This document shows, piece by piece, positions 49,408 to 57,008 of a stretch of 64,000 nt of DNA. Below the pieces are notes generated by a model that searched no databases, was not told the DNA's origin, and saw only the letters and a program-made list of their open reading frames with translations. Origin of the DNA: Streptococcus oralis (lineage in GTDB: Bacteria; Bacillota; Bacilli; Lactobacillales; Streptococcaceae); NCBI RefSeq assembly GCF_001983955.1, contig NZ_CP019562.1:1674001-1738000 (forward strand), given 5' to 3'. The stretch's first letter is position 1; each line of letters starts with the position of its first letter. Both the position numbers and the translations under genes were made by a program.

Positions 49408-49461
49408 AATATCTCTTCTCCGTACTTTTTCTATTGTTTAAACAAAATCAGTGTTTAGCTC

Positions 49462-49938
49462 TTAATTATCTTTGTTATTTATATATTTTTTAAATTCATC
49501 TTTTGACATATACTGAGGACTAGGCATTTCAGGTATATTCTCAATATTTTCAATAATATTTGAAACAACTTCTAAGGCAATCCATTTAAAATTGGACTGT
49601 TTTTCTATTGTTTCATTTATATTTTTCCACTCTGTGGGAACCATATACGAGGGGTCTTCTGGAAGTTTAGGATAGATTCCTTTTTCAATAATTTTAGAAA
49701 GAAATCCGTATTCTCCATTTGGTAATGTTAGTAACAAATAACTAACATTTCTCTGGTACAAGTCTTTTGTCGTAAATAAAACTTTTCCACCATTATTTTT
49801 TGCAAAATAATAATGAGCTTCTAAGCTACCTAACTGAGAATATTTCTTCTCACCATTTCCCATGTCCCATTCTTGTAATTTATACACAGCTATTTCTTCT
49901 GTCATATCACTACTCCTATTGTATTGTTTTTTATCCAT
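49462..49938 (-). CDS. unknown cytoplasmic protein of the element
   Basis: 158 residues; a start at MTEEIAVYK (about residue 12) is also possible. No family seen. It is the first gene of a minus-strand unit facing the divergent HTH gene, so its expression is probably controlled by that regulator. Confidence 0.55.
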   Translation of the reverse strand: MDKKQYNRSSDMTEEIAVYKLQEWDMGNGEKKYSQLGSLEAHYYFAKNNGGKVLFTTKDLYQRNVSYLLLTLPNGEYGFLSKIIEKGIYPKLPEDPSYMVPTEWKNINETIEKQSNFKWIALEVVSNIIENIENIPEMPSPQYMSKDEFKKYINNKDN

Positions 49939-49984
49939 TTTAACACAAAATTGTATCGTTCGCTATACTATATTGATATTTTGG

Positions 49985-49996
49985 ACAGTTAACTGT
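49985..49996. promoter_or_regulatory. candidate operator between divergent genes
   Basis: Perfect 12-bp palindrome ACAGTTAACTGT. It covers the -35 area of the minus-strand promoter and lies just upstream of the plus-strand promoter (-10 TAGAAT at 50022-50027). A fitting site for the HTH protein encoded next to it. Confidence 0.55.
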
Positions 49997-50049
49997 ACTT
50001 AAAAAATCATATAAAGGATAGTAGAATAGTACAAAAGAGGAAATTACAG

Positions 50050-50382
50050 ATGGAAGCTAATCAATTACAAAAATACATAGCAGAACGTATAAGAGAATGT
50101 AGAAAAGAACAGAATCTCAGCCAAGAACAATTATCCAATCAAGCCGGACTAGGTGTTAAAGCAATACAAAACATTGAGAATATGAAATATGATTTTAAAA
50201 TACACACACTTGAAAAAGTGCTTACTGCTTTAGGACTGACCGTAGAAGACTTCTTTAATTTTCCACTCTCAAATAATTACGTCCCTATAACTACATTGAT
50301 TGATAACATCTCAGATTTATCTCACACAAAAAAATTAAAAATAATTTCTTTGTTCAATGAAATTGTCAAAAATATAGATTAA
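50050..50382 (+). CDS. Cro/CI-type HTH regulator
   Basis: 110 residues. HTH_3 domain at about 8-62 (IRECRKEQNLSQEQLSNQAGLGVKAIQNIEN). The C-terminal 45 residues are short and helical. It is the only plus-strand gene in the element and is divergent from the minus-strand unit, a common arrangement for the element's repressor. Confidence 0.85.
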   Translation: MEANQLQKYIAERIRECRKEQNLSQEQLSNQAGLGVKAIQNIENMKYDFKIHTLEKVLTALGLTVEDFFNFPLSNNYVPITTLIDNISDLSHTKKLKIISLFNEIVKNID

Positions 50383-50413
50383 AAGAGGAACTCTCAATGA
50401 ATTCCTCTTTTTG
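50382..50413 (+). terminator. terminator of the HTH gene
   Basis: Stem AAGAGGAA/TTCCTCTT followed by TTTG; located directly at the inner 28-bp repeat. Confidence 0.7.
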
Positions 50414-50441
50414 TATGCTACTTTAGCTTTCCTTTGGTTAG
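50414..50441 (+). repeat. 28-bp direct repeat, inner copy
   Basis: Matches 52126-52153 at 27 of 28 positions and contains TTGGTTAG. Both copies follow a hairpin with AGAG / CTCT arms. No 14-bp core lies at the expected distance from this copy. Confidence 0.8.
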
Positions 50442-50460
50442 CTTTTTTACTTTATAGATT

Positions 50461-51645
50461 CTAACTATTCTGATTAAAATTTAAAATTTCATATTTTTCA
50501 GAGATTACATTTCTATTTTCATCCAAAAAAGTTTGCTTTATCCACCGTCCTCGTATTTCACTTGACACCGAAATGGTTCTATCCATTCTTTTAATTTCCC
50601 TAAATAATTCACTAGAAAACTTTGCCTTTACTATTCCAGATAAAGTTTTTATAGAGACATTATTTCGAGCATTGGATGCACTAGATACTATTCCTTCAAA
50701 ATCGAATTCTTCTGAAAACACTTCCGCATCATCTTGCTTTTGAACTAGAGAATTTAAGTCTTGAATAAATTTATCACTTTGTTCATTAACAATAATAGTG
50801 GATAACTTTTTCTTGTCCTTTTCCAAAGTTACAGTAAGGCCGTTTTCTTTTATGACATTATAAAATTCAACGAAAGATTTTACTATTTTATTATTCTCAA
50901 AAATTACATCTGAGTAGACATCCGACGCCTCTTTGTAATTTATAGATTCTGTAAAAACAATAAAGTCATCAAAATAAAGTTCAAATTCATCCTCAAAAAG
51001 AGTAACCTCTTCCGGACGAACTATTTCAAAATTTATATTGAATGAACCGGGGGTAAATGGTGTTAGTACAAGTTTCCCATTAGTAAATATATTATGTTCC
51101 CTTAAAAATACTTTTGATCCCTCTATAAAATTTTCCATCAAATTTATCGCTTTAGCAACGACATCTAAATCTGCTGAGTGTGAATTATAAGAATCAACTA
51201 GCTTTATTGTCAGTTGTTTATTATTTAAAATATCTGAAAATGTTGTGGCATATTCACTACATAGCATATTAAAACTTTTTCCACTAATCAAATCCCGCTC
51301 AAATTTTGAATCGTCCTCAGGGAAATACTCACTCGCATTAATGTTATTCTCTAATTCGAAAATTTTAACACCATATTTAACAAAGTTATTATTATTTTCT
51401 CTTTTTAGAATGGAAAAGTCATCTTCTAAATAAAACTCTTGAAGAAGTGTATTCGTAGAAATATCAGAAAATAGAGTTTTCAAATTCTTAATAGAAAGAG
51501 GTTTTACAAAAAATGTATCAAAATCAATTGCATATACAAAATAATATTTATCATCGATCTTCTTAGTAATAAATGACAATGGAATATCATAGTAATCAAA
51601 AATATAAAGATATTCTACTGATTCAAAATCCAAAATACTACTCAT
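50461..51645 (-). CDS. unknown protein, DUF6575-like N terminus (cargo gene 2)
   Basis: 394 residues. The N terminus (about 8-45, YLYIFDYYDIPLSFI) recalls DUF6575 proteins; this is a recollection of pattern, not a search. The rest is acidic and beta-rich with no catalytic motif that I can name. It overlaps the preceding gene by 8 bases, with RBS GGAGG inside it, so the two are coupled. AT-rich. Confidence 0.6.
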   Translation of the reverse strand: MSSILDFESVEYLYIFDYYDIPLSFITKKIDDKYYFVYAIDFDTFFVKPLSIKNLKTLFSDISTNTLLQEFYLEDDFSILKRENNNNFVKYGVKIFELENNINASEYFPEDDSKFERDLISGKSFNMLCSEYATTFSDILNNKQLTIKLVDSYNSHSADLDVVAKAINLMENFIEGSKVFLREHNIFTNGKLVLTPFTPGSFNINFEIVRPEEVTLFEDEFELYFDDFIVFTESINYKEASDVYSDVIFENNKIVKSFVEFYNVIKENGLTVTLEKDKKKLSTIIVNEQSDKFIQDLNSLVQKQDDAEVFSEEFDFEGIVSSASNARNNVSIKTLSGIVKAKFSSELFREIKRMDRTISVSSEIRGRWIKQTFLDENRNVISEKYEILNFNQNS

Positions 51646-52009
51646 TTTCTATACCTCCTTCCTGAGCATCAAGAAAATTCACATCCTGAAACTCCCACAA
51701 ATTTAAATGTTCTCCTTCTAACAGTCCCACACCATGACTAGGTAAAATATTTATCAACACAGCAACTTTATCTTTAAATTTAGGATAACGTTTTTTTAGT
51801 TCTTCAATTGCTTGCTCTGATGCAAAAAACGATAAAGCTTTGGCCTCACATAATTTTGGGGGCGGAAAATTCAAACCTAAATCTACGTGGGTTTTAAAGT
51901 CATCTTTTTCAGGAACCTCACTATTACATAATCTATAAAACGAACCTTCCATCTCTTTTGCTTCAGATGGCGGACAAGCATCTGGATAATCTTCACCATA
52001 CTTCAACAT
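51638..52009 (-). CDS. unknown small protein (cargo gene 1)
   Basis: 123 residues from the ATG at 52007-52009, with AAGGGG 6 bases upstream. Motif-like stretches are DYPDACPPSEA near the N terminus and LLEGEHLNLWEF near the C terminus. No family can be named. It is the first gene of the two-gene cargo module. Confidence 0.6.
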   Translation of the reverse strand: MLKYGEDYPDACPPSEAKEMEGSFYRLCNSEVPEKDDFKTHVDLGLNFPPPKLCEAKALSFFASEQAIEELKKRYPKFKDKVAVLINILPSHGVGLLEGEHLNLWEFQDVNFLDAQEGGIENE

Positions 52010-52125
52010 ATAATTCCCCTTCAAATTAAAACCAACTATTATTATTTTACTCTATGCAAAGTAAGTTTTCAAGTATCTACAAATATTATAGTGAAATAAA
52101 AAGAGAGATTTATCTCCCTCTTCGT

Positions 52126-52165
52126 TATGCTACTTTAACTTTCCTTTGGTTAGTTTTATGGTTAA
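52126..52165 (+). repeat. 28-bp direct repeat, outer copy, with arm-type repeats
   Basis: Outer copy of the repeat (52126-52153), ending in TTGGTTAG (52146) with ATGGTTAA 12 bases on (52158). It mirrors the 11-12-base spacing at the left end and is 56 bases before the right core. Confidence 0.65.
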
Positions 52166-52213
52166 TTTATACCTTAATAATGTCAAGAGTCCTTAAACTG
52201 TACTCCAAACACT

Positions 52214-52237
52214 CTAGATATGCGTATCAAAAATCAT
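52214..52237 (-). pseudogene. tatD: original 5' end of tatD, cut off by integration
   Basis: ATG at 52235-52237 begins a frame reading MIFDTHI then TAG. MIFDTH is the normal TatD start. The frame breaks at the core repeat. Upstream is an intact old promoter and RBS. This is the displaced parental start. Confidence 0.85.
52221..52234. repeat. attachment site, right
   Basis: Core TGCGTATCAAAAAT, identical to 44059-44072. Confidence 0.9.
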
Positions 52238-52264
52238 CTCTTCTAACCTCATTTTCTTCCATCT

Positions 52265-52273
52265 ATTATACCA
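52265..52273 (-). promoter_or_regulatory. old tatD promoter (extended -10)
   Basis: TGGTATAAT on the minus strand, an extended -10 box 28 bases before the relic start. It now leads into the element. Confidence 0.6.
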
Positions 52274-52324
52274 AAAATAGCATCCCCCGGCTTGTAAAAA
52301 TATTCTAATACCGATCATTCTCCC

Positions 52325-52353
52325 TTGACTGCCTTTTTTCAAAGCAGTATAAT
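52325..52353 (+). promoter_or_regulatory. kimA promoter
   Basis: -35 TTGACT, 17-base spacer, -10 TATAAT. Confidence 0.8.
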
Positions 52354-52388
52354 AACACTTATTGAAATTTTCATCAAAGGAAAAGAAA

Positions 52389-54233
52389 ATGTTTAGAAAA
52401 TTAAAATATACCTTTATCGGTCGACCACTCAAGTCTCTCACAGATGGTGAAGGGGGATTACTTGGAAAAATGCAGGCACTTGCAATGTTATCCAGTGATG
52501 CCCTGTCTTCTATTGCCTATGGACCTGAACAAGTCATTCTCGTTTTAGTCAGTCTCTCTCCTCTCGCTATTTGGTGGAGCCTCCCTATCGGTATTTTTGT
52601 TCTCTTACTCCTCGCTAGTTTGACCATTTCCTATCGTCAAATCATCCACGCCTATCCTCAAGGTGGTGGGGCTTATATGGTCACTCGGGAAAATCTCTCC
52701 TCTGAACTAGGCTTGATTGCAGGGGGCAGCCTCCTTGTTGACTATATGCTGACAGTAGCCGTATCCGTTGCTTCTGGAGCTGATGCTATTACTGCAGCCA
52801 TCCCTGCCCTCCATCCCTATAATCTTCATATCTCTATTTTCCTAGTCTGCCTGCTCATGCTCTTGAATTTAAGAGGATTGAAAGAATCTGCCAGCTCTCT
52901 GATGATTCCCGTCTACCTCTTTATCTTCAGTACCGTCTTTCTCTTGCTTTATGGGTTCTTTCAACTATTTACAGGTTCCCTAAACTATCAGGCGACTTCA
53001 ACCATTGGGCAAACCGTTCCGAGCCTTTCCATCGTTCTCCTATTGAGAGCCTTTACCAGTGGCTCTGCCTCTCTGACAGGGGTTGAGGCTATTTCAAATG
53101 CGGTACCATTTTTCAAAACTCCGAAAGAAAAGAATGCTGCTCAGACCTTGACCATCATGTCCTTGATTTTAGGTTTTCTTTTTGCAGGCATCACCTTCCT
53201 AAACTACTGGATGGGCATCACACCTCAAAATGGAGAAACCATCCTCTCGCAAATGGCCAAGGGCATTCTTGGTGATTCATTCTTTGGTCATGCTAGCTAC
53301 TATCTCTTCCAGTTCTCAACAGCCTTGATTCTAGCTGTAGCTGCAAATACTGGCTTTTCAGCCTTCCCTATGTTGGCCTACAATATGGCTAAAAACAAGT
53401 ACATGCCCCATCTCTTTATGGAAAAAGGGGATCGCCTTGGCTACTCCAACGGTATCTTAACTCTGGCTTTTGGAGCTATGATCCTTCTTCTCATTTTTAA
53501 CGGGAATACTGAACGCTTGATTCCTCTTTATACTATCGGGGTCTTCGTTCCCTTTGCCCTTTCTCAGACTGGGATGATTCGTCATTGGAAAAAGGAAAAA
53601 GAAGCAAATTTCTTAAAACCTGCCTTTGCTAATATCCTTGGGGCCATCATTTGTTATGCTATTGTCCTCATTTTACTCCTCTTCAGACTGGGTGATATCT
53701 GGCCATTCTTCCCAATTATCCTAGTTCTAACTTTCCTCTTTTTGTCCATTCACAGCCATTACCAAAAAGTGGCAAAACAACTACGACTCTACGAAGGAAT
53801 TGAAAAGCGCACTTACGACGGCAATCTTGTCCTTGTCCTAGTAGGAAATGTTACTCGAGTAAGTGTTGGAGCCATTAACTACGCTCAAAGTATCGGTGAC
53901 GAAGTGTTGGCCATGCACATTTCTACTAAAGAAACGGCCGAAAAAGACCAAGAAATTCTTCAGGAATTTGCCGATTACTTCCCAAATATCACTCTGAAGA
54001 ATATCAATACTAGCTACCGCGACATCATCACCCCTAGCGTTAAGTATGTCAAACGAATCGCCCAAGAAGCTAAGCAAAAAAACTACACTGTTACAGTCCT
54101 TGTCCCACAGTTTATCCCTAACAAGCCTTGGCAAAATATCCTGCACAATCAAATGAGCCTCAAACTAAAATACGCTCTCAGATGGCATGAAGACGTCGTT
54201 ATCGCTAGCTACTCTTATCACTTAAAAGAATAA
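52389..54233 (+). CDS. kimA: high-affinity potassium importer KimA
   Basis: 614 residues from the ATG at 52389 (RBS AAGGAAA). The N terminus FIGRPLKS..ALAMLSSDALSSIAYGPEQ and YPQGGGAYMVTRENL closely follow B. subtilis KimA (YdaO). About twelve membrane segments (about 30-450) with a cytoplasmic USP-like C-terminal domain (about 465-614). It imports potassium with protons, and the B. subtilis homologue is inhibited by c-di-AMP. With trkAH, the cell has two potassium systems in this window. Confidence 0.9.
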   Translation: MFRKLKYTFIGRPLKSLTDGEGGLLGKMQALAMLSSDALSSIAYGPEQVILVLVSLSPLAIWWSLPIGIFVLLLLASLTISYRQIIHAYPQGGGAYMVTRENLSSELGLIAGGSLLVDYMLTVAVSVASGADAITAAIPALHPYNLHISIFLVCLLMLLNLRGLKESASSLMIPVYLFIFSTVFLLLYGFFQLFTGSLNYQATSTIGQTVPSLSIVLLLRAFTSGSASLTGVEAISNAVPFFKTPKEKNAAQTLTIMSLILGFLFAGITFLNYWMGITPQNGETILSQMAKGILGDSFFGHASYYLFQFSTALILAVAANTGFSAFPMLAYNMAKNKYMPHLFMEKGDRLGYSNGILTLAFGAMILLLIFNGNTERLIPLYTIGVFVPFALSQTGMIRHWKKEKEANFLKPAFANILGAIICYAIVLILLLFRLGDIWPFFPIILVLTFLFLSIHSHYQKVAKQLRLYEGIEKRTYDGNLVLVLVGNVTRVSVGAINYAQSIGDEVLAMHISTKETAEKDQEILQEFADYFPNITLKNINTSYRDIITPSVKYVKRIAQEAKQKNYTVTVLVPQFIPNKPWQNILHNQMSLKLKYALRWHEDVVIASYSYHLKE

Positions 54234-54237
54234 ACAA

Positions 54238-54278
54238 AAACTCAAAATCAGTAACTTATATCTGGTTTTGAGTTTTTT
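54238..54278 (+). terminator. kimA terminator
   Basis: Stem AAACTCAAAA/TTTTGAGTTT followed by T residues. Confidence 0.85.
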
Positions 54279-54356
54279 GTATGTGACCTTTTAAACGAGC
54301 CCTCCATGAATTTCATCTGAAATGACCGATTTCAAGGACAATGCACCCTTTAAGAT

Positions 54357-54394
54357 AAAAAGAAAAGTCAGTAGACTCGAGTTCCTACTGACTT
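54357..54394 (-). terminator. rpmH terminator
   Basis: Perfect 10-bp stem AAGTCAGTAG/CTACTGACTT then TTCTTTTT on the minus strand. Confidence 0.8.
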
Positions 54395-54414
54395 CTTTGT
54401 TGAATTCGTTTGGA

Positions 54415-54549
54415 TTATGCAGCCAAAACTTTGCGTCCTTTACGACGACGAGCTGCCAATACGCGACGACCGTTTTTAGTTGACATACGGTTACGGAATC
54501 CGTGTTTGCGCGCACGACGAAGTTTACTTGGTTGATAAGTACGTTTCAC
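54415..54549 (-). CDS. rpmH: 50S ribosomal protein L34
   Basis: 44 residues. Start GTG at 54547-54549 with AGGAGG upstream, reading (M)KRTYQPSK, then [10 protein letters not shown] and [10 protein letters not shown]. All L34 signature residues are present. A very short gene with a GTG start, so it is easily missed. Monocistronic with its own strong promoter, here beside kimA rather than next to dnaA. Confidence 0.97.
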
Positions 54550-54623
54550 GATGAATACCTCCTCATAGATTTTGTATTCGTTTAGCCGGCTATAAAGTGA
54601 TCAGTTACTAAACATACTTTACT

Positions 54624-54652
54624 ATTCTATCTGATTCTGACCTATTTGTCAA
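54624..54652 (-). promoter_or_regulatory. rpmH promoter
   Basis: -35 TTGACA (54647-54652), 17-base spacer, -10 TAGAAT (54624-54629). Confidence 0.75.
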
Positions 54653-54693
54653 TAGCTCTAAGGAAATGTTTCCTGCTTTTCCCTATGAAAGCC

Positions 54694-55908
54694 TTATCTA
54701 CGATACTGACTCAAGAAACGTGTCATCTTTTCTTGGATTTGCGCTAATTCGTCCACACGAGGAAGGTAAACGATACGGAAATGGTCTGGTTCCTTCCAGT
54801 TAAAACCACGACCATGAACCAAGAGAACCTTTTCCTGCTTCAAGAAATCAAGAACGAACTGTTCATCATCATCAATGCGGTACATATTACGGTCAATTTT
54901 AGGGAAGATATAAAGACCCGCCTTAGGCTTGACTGCAGATAAACCTGGAATATCTTGAATGGCATTATAGATAAAGTTTCTTTGCTCGTAAATCCGTCCA
55001 CCAGGGAGGAGCAATTCATCCACTGACTGGTGCCCACCTAGTGATGTTTGTACGACTTGCTGGGCCAAAACGTTGGAGCAAAGGCGCATATTTGACAGCA
55101 TATTGAGCCCTTCGATATAACCCTTGACATGGTGCTTAGGACCAGACAAGACCATCCAGCCTACACGAAAACCAGCGATACGGTGAGATTTTGACAGACC
55201 ATTCATGCTGACACAGAAAACATCAGGTGCCAAGCTCGCCACAGGCGTATGCACATGCCCATCCATCACCATGCGGTCATAAATCTCATCCGCAAAGATA
55301 ATCAAATCGTTTTGACGAGCAATCTCAATAATCTCCAACAAGAGTTCCTTAGGATAAAGGGCTCCAGTTGGGTTGTTCGGATTGATAAGGACGATTGCCT
55401 TGGTATTGGAAGTAATTTTTGACTTAATATCGTCAATATCTGGGTACCATTCTGCAGCCTCATCACAGATATAGTGAACGGCATTTCCCCCAGCTAGGCT
55501 GACCGCGGCTGTCCAGAGAGGATAGTCTGGCATAGGCACCAAGACCTCATCGCCATTATCCAAAAGCCCTTGCATGGACATAACAATCAGCTCACTGACA
55601 CCATTTCCAAGGTAGATATCATCAATGTCCACATTAGGGAATTTCTTCAGTTGGCAATACTGCATGATAGCCTTACGCGCTGAAAAAATACCCTTGGAAT
55701 CAGAGTACCCTTCACTATCACGCGCATTCATAATCAAGTCATGAATGACCTCATCTGGCGCTGTAAAGCCAAATTCTGCTGGATTTCCTGTATTCAGACG
55801 TAAAATCTTTTCTCCGTTTGCTCGCATCCGCATAGCTTCTTCCAAAACAGGGCCACGGATATCATAAGCAACATGCTCTAACTTACTAGACTTATTATAT
55901 TCTTTCAT
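54694..55908 (-). CDS. pyridoxal-phosphate aminotransferase (AlaT-like)
   Basis: 404 residues. Fold type I aminotransferase: INPNNPTGALYP (about 175), IFADEIYDRM, and the PLP-lysine in MNGLSKSHRIAGFRVGW (about 238). Likely alanine or related amino-acid aminotransferase, as annotated in streptococci. Substrate is inferred. It is transcribed away from rpmH. Confidence 0.9.
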   Translation of the reverse strand: MKEYNKSSKLEHVAYDIRGPVLEEAMRMRANGEKILRLNTGNPAEFGFTAPDEVIHDLIMNARDSEGYSDSKGIFSARKAIMQYCQLKKFPNVDIDDIYLGNGVSELIVMSMQGLLDNGDEVLVPMPDYPLWTAAVSLAGGNAVHYICDEAAEWYPDIDDIKSKITSNTKAIVLINPNNPTGALYPKELLLEIIEIARQNDLIIFADEIYDRMVMDGHVHTPVASLAPDVFCVSMNGLSKSHRIAGFRVGWMVLSGPKHHVKGYIEGLNMLSNMRLCSNVLAQQVVQTSLGGHQSVDELLLPGGRIYEQRNFIYNAIQDIPGLSAVKPKAGLYIFPKIDRNMYRIDDDEQFVLDFLKQEKVLLVHGRGFNWKEPDHFRIVYLPRVDELAQIQEKMTRFLSQYRR

Positions 55909-56052
55909 CTTGTTTCCTCAATTCATCGAGATAGTAACATTATACCACTAGAAAGGGATTGCGACAAGTTTCCTGAAATGAGCAAGCAAAGAAAAAAAAT
56001 CACAACGACTAGGTTCTCACCGTCTAAACAACTAGAATACAGAAGTATTTTC

Positions 56053-56352
56053 TCACATACCAAAAGACAAACCTAGAAAGATCAGCGCTATAAAAGAGTC
56101 ATACAAAAGATTAAACATGAGAAAGAGGCCCCACGTGACCAAATAGTCCAAGCGACCACTTCTCTTTGCAATCACAAATAAAATGATGTCGTAGACTAGG
56201 TGAAAGAGAAGAAATCCAATAAAACCTGGATAGAGAACGGACACGACTCTCTCCAGTTGCCAAAGCATCACTACTTCTCCTACAAGCGACGAAAGGATAA
56301 TTCCATGATAAAGAAAACTTATTTTTTTAGAAGCTTGAACAGTTCCTTTCAT
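56053..56352 (-). CDS. small multi-spanning membrane protein
   Basis: 99 residues with about three hydrophobic segments (about 15-35, 42-65, 72-97). No family recognised. Between the aminotransferase and the usp gene on the minus strand. Confidence 0.6.
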   Translation of the reverse strand: MKGTVQASKKISFLYHGIILSSLVGEVVMLWQLERVVSVLYPGFIGFLLFHLVYDIILFVIAKRSGRLDYLVTWGLFLMFNLLYDSFIALIFLGLSFGM

Positions 56353-56519
56353 ACTTTCTCATCCCCTTTACTGTGTTTCCTACTAGCTCGTTTTCTTTTA
56401 TTGTAACATATCTCCACCAAATCGAATCTCCGATAATATTTATTTAAATATGATTTTTACTTTACTTCTTTAGTGAAAAGGGTTACAATAACAGTAAGAA
56501 AATTTCAGGAGGTTTCATT

Positions 56520-56972
56520 ATGGCACAACGTTACCAAAATGTTATGGTCGCAATTGATGGTTCTAAAGAAGCGGACTTGGCTTTCGTTAAAGGTGTTTAC
56601 ACTGCTCTACGCAACGAATCCAAGCTCACCATTGCCCATGTTATTGACACACGCGCTCTTCAAAGCGTGTCTACCTTTGATGCTGAAGTTTACGAAGAAC
56701 TCCAAGTCGACGCTGAAAGTCTGATGAAGGAGTACGAAAAGCGCGCAAGAGATGCTGGCGTAACCGATATTCACATCGTCATCGAAATGGGAAATCCAAA
56801 AACCCTCCTTGCTCGTACTATTCCAGACGCAGAAAATGTTGACCTGATTCTCGTTGGTGCAACAGGGCTCAATGCCTTTGAACGCCTCTTGGTTGGCTCT
56901 TCATCTGAGTACATTCTCCGCCATGCAAAAGTCGATTTGCTGGTCGTGAGAGAAAGTGAAAAAACATTGTAA
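56520..56972 (+). CDS. universal stress protein (UspA family)
   Basis: 150 residues. Begins MAQRYQNVMVAIDGSKEA and ends with the ATP-binding GATGLNAFERLLVGSSSEYILRHA motif (G-2x-G-9x-G-S/T type). Probable nucleotide-binding stress protein. RBS AGGAGG upstream. A terminator follows. Confidence 0.93.
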   Translation: MAQRYQNVMVAIDGSKEADLAFVKGVYTALRNESKLTIAHVIDTRALQSVSTFDAEVYEELQVDAESLMKEYEKRARDAGVTDIHIVIEMGNPKTLLARTIPDAENVDLILVGATGLNAFERLLVGSSSEYILRHAKVDLLVVRESEKTL

Positions 56973-56980
56973 TCATTAAA

Positions 56981-57005
56981 AAAGGGAGCCTCTGGCTCCT
57001 TTTTG
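56981..57005 (+). terminator. usp terminator
   Basis: Stem GGAGCC/GGCTCC with TCT loop, then a T run. Confidence 0.85.
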
Positions 57006-57008
57006 TTT

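Larger units (their letters stand above)
44059..52234. mobile_element. integrated element at the 5' end of tatD (about 8.2 kb)
   Basis: Bounded by a 14-bp direct repeat TGCGTATCAAAAAT (44059-44072 and 52221-52234). It carries a tyrosine integrase at the left end, an excisionase-like gene, an HUH replication initiator, a sigma-like regulator, a divergent HTH regulator, and unassigned genes. No relaxase of the MobA type, coupling protein or conjugation gene was seen, and no structural phage gene. It is best described as a small Int-Rep integrative element, perhaps mobilised by another element. The ends share TTGGTTAG arm repeats. Confidence 0.9.

Noticed and set aside
44059..52234. prophage
   Set aside because: No capsid, tail, portal, terminase or lysis genes were seen; the element is only about 8 kb.
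54280..54356. insertion-sequence remnant between kimA and rpmH
   Set aside because: A short frame on the minus strand looked slightly transposase-like, but no inverted repeats or clear motif were found.
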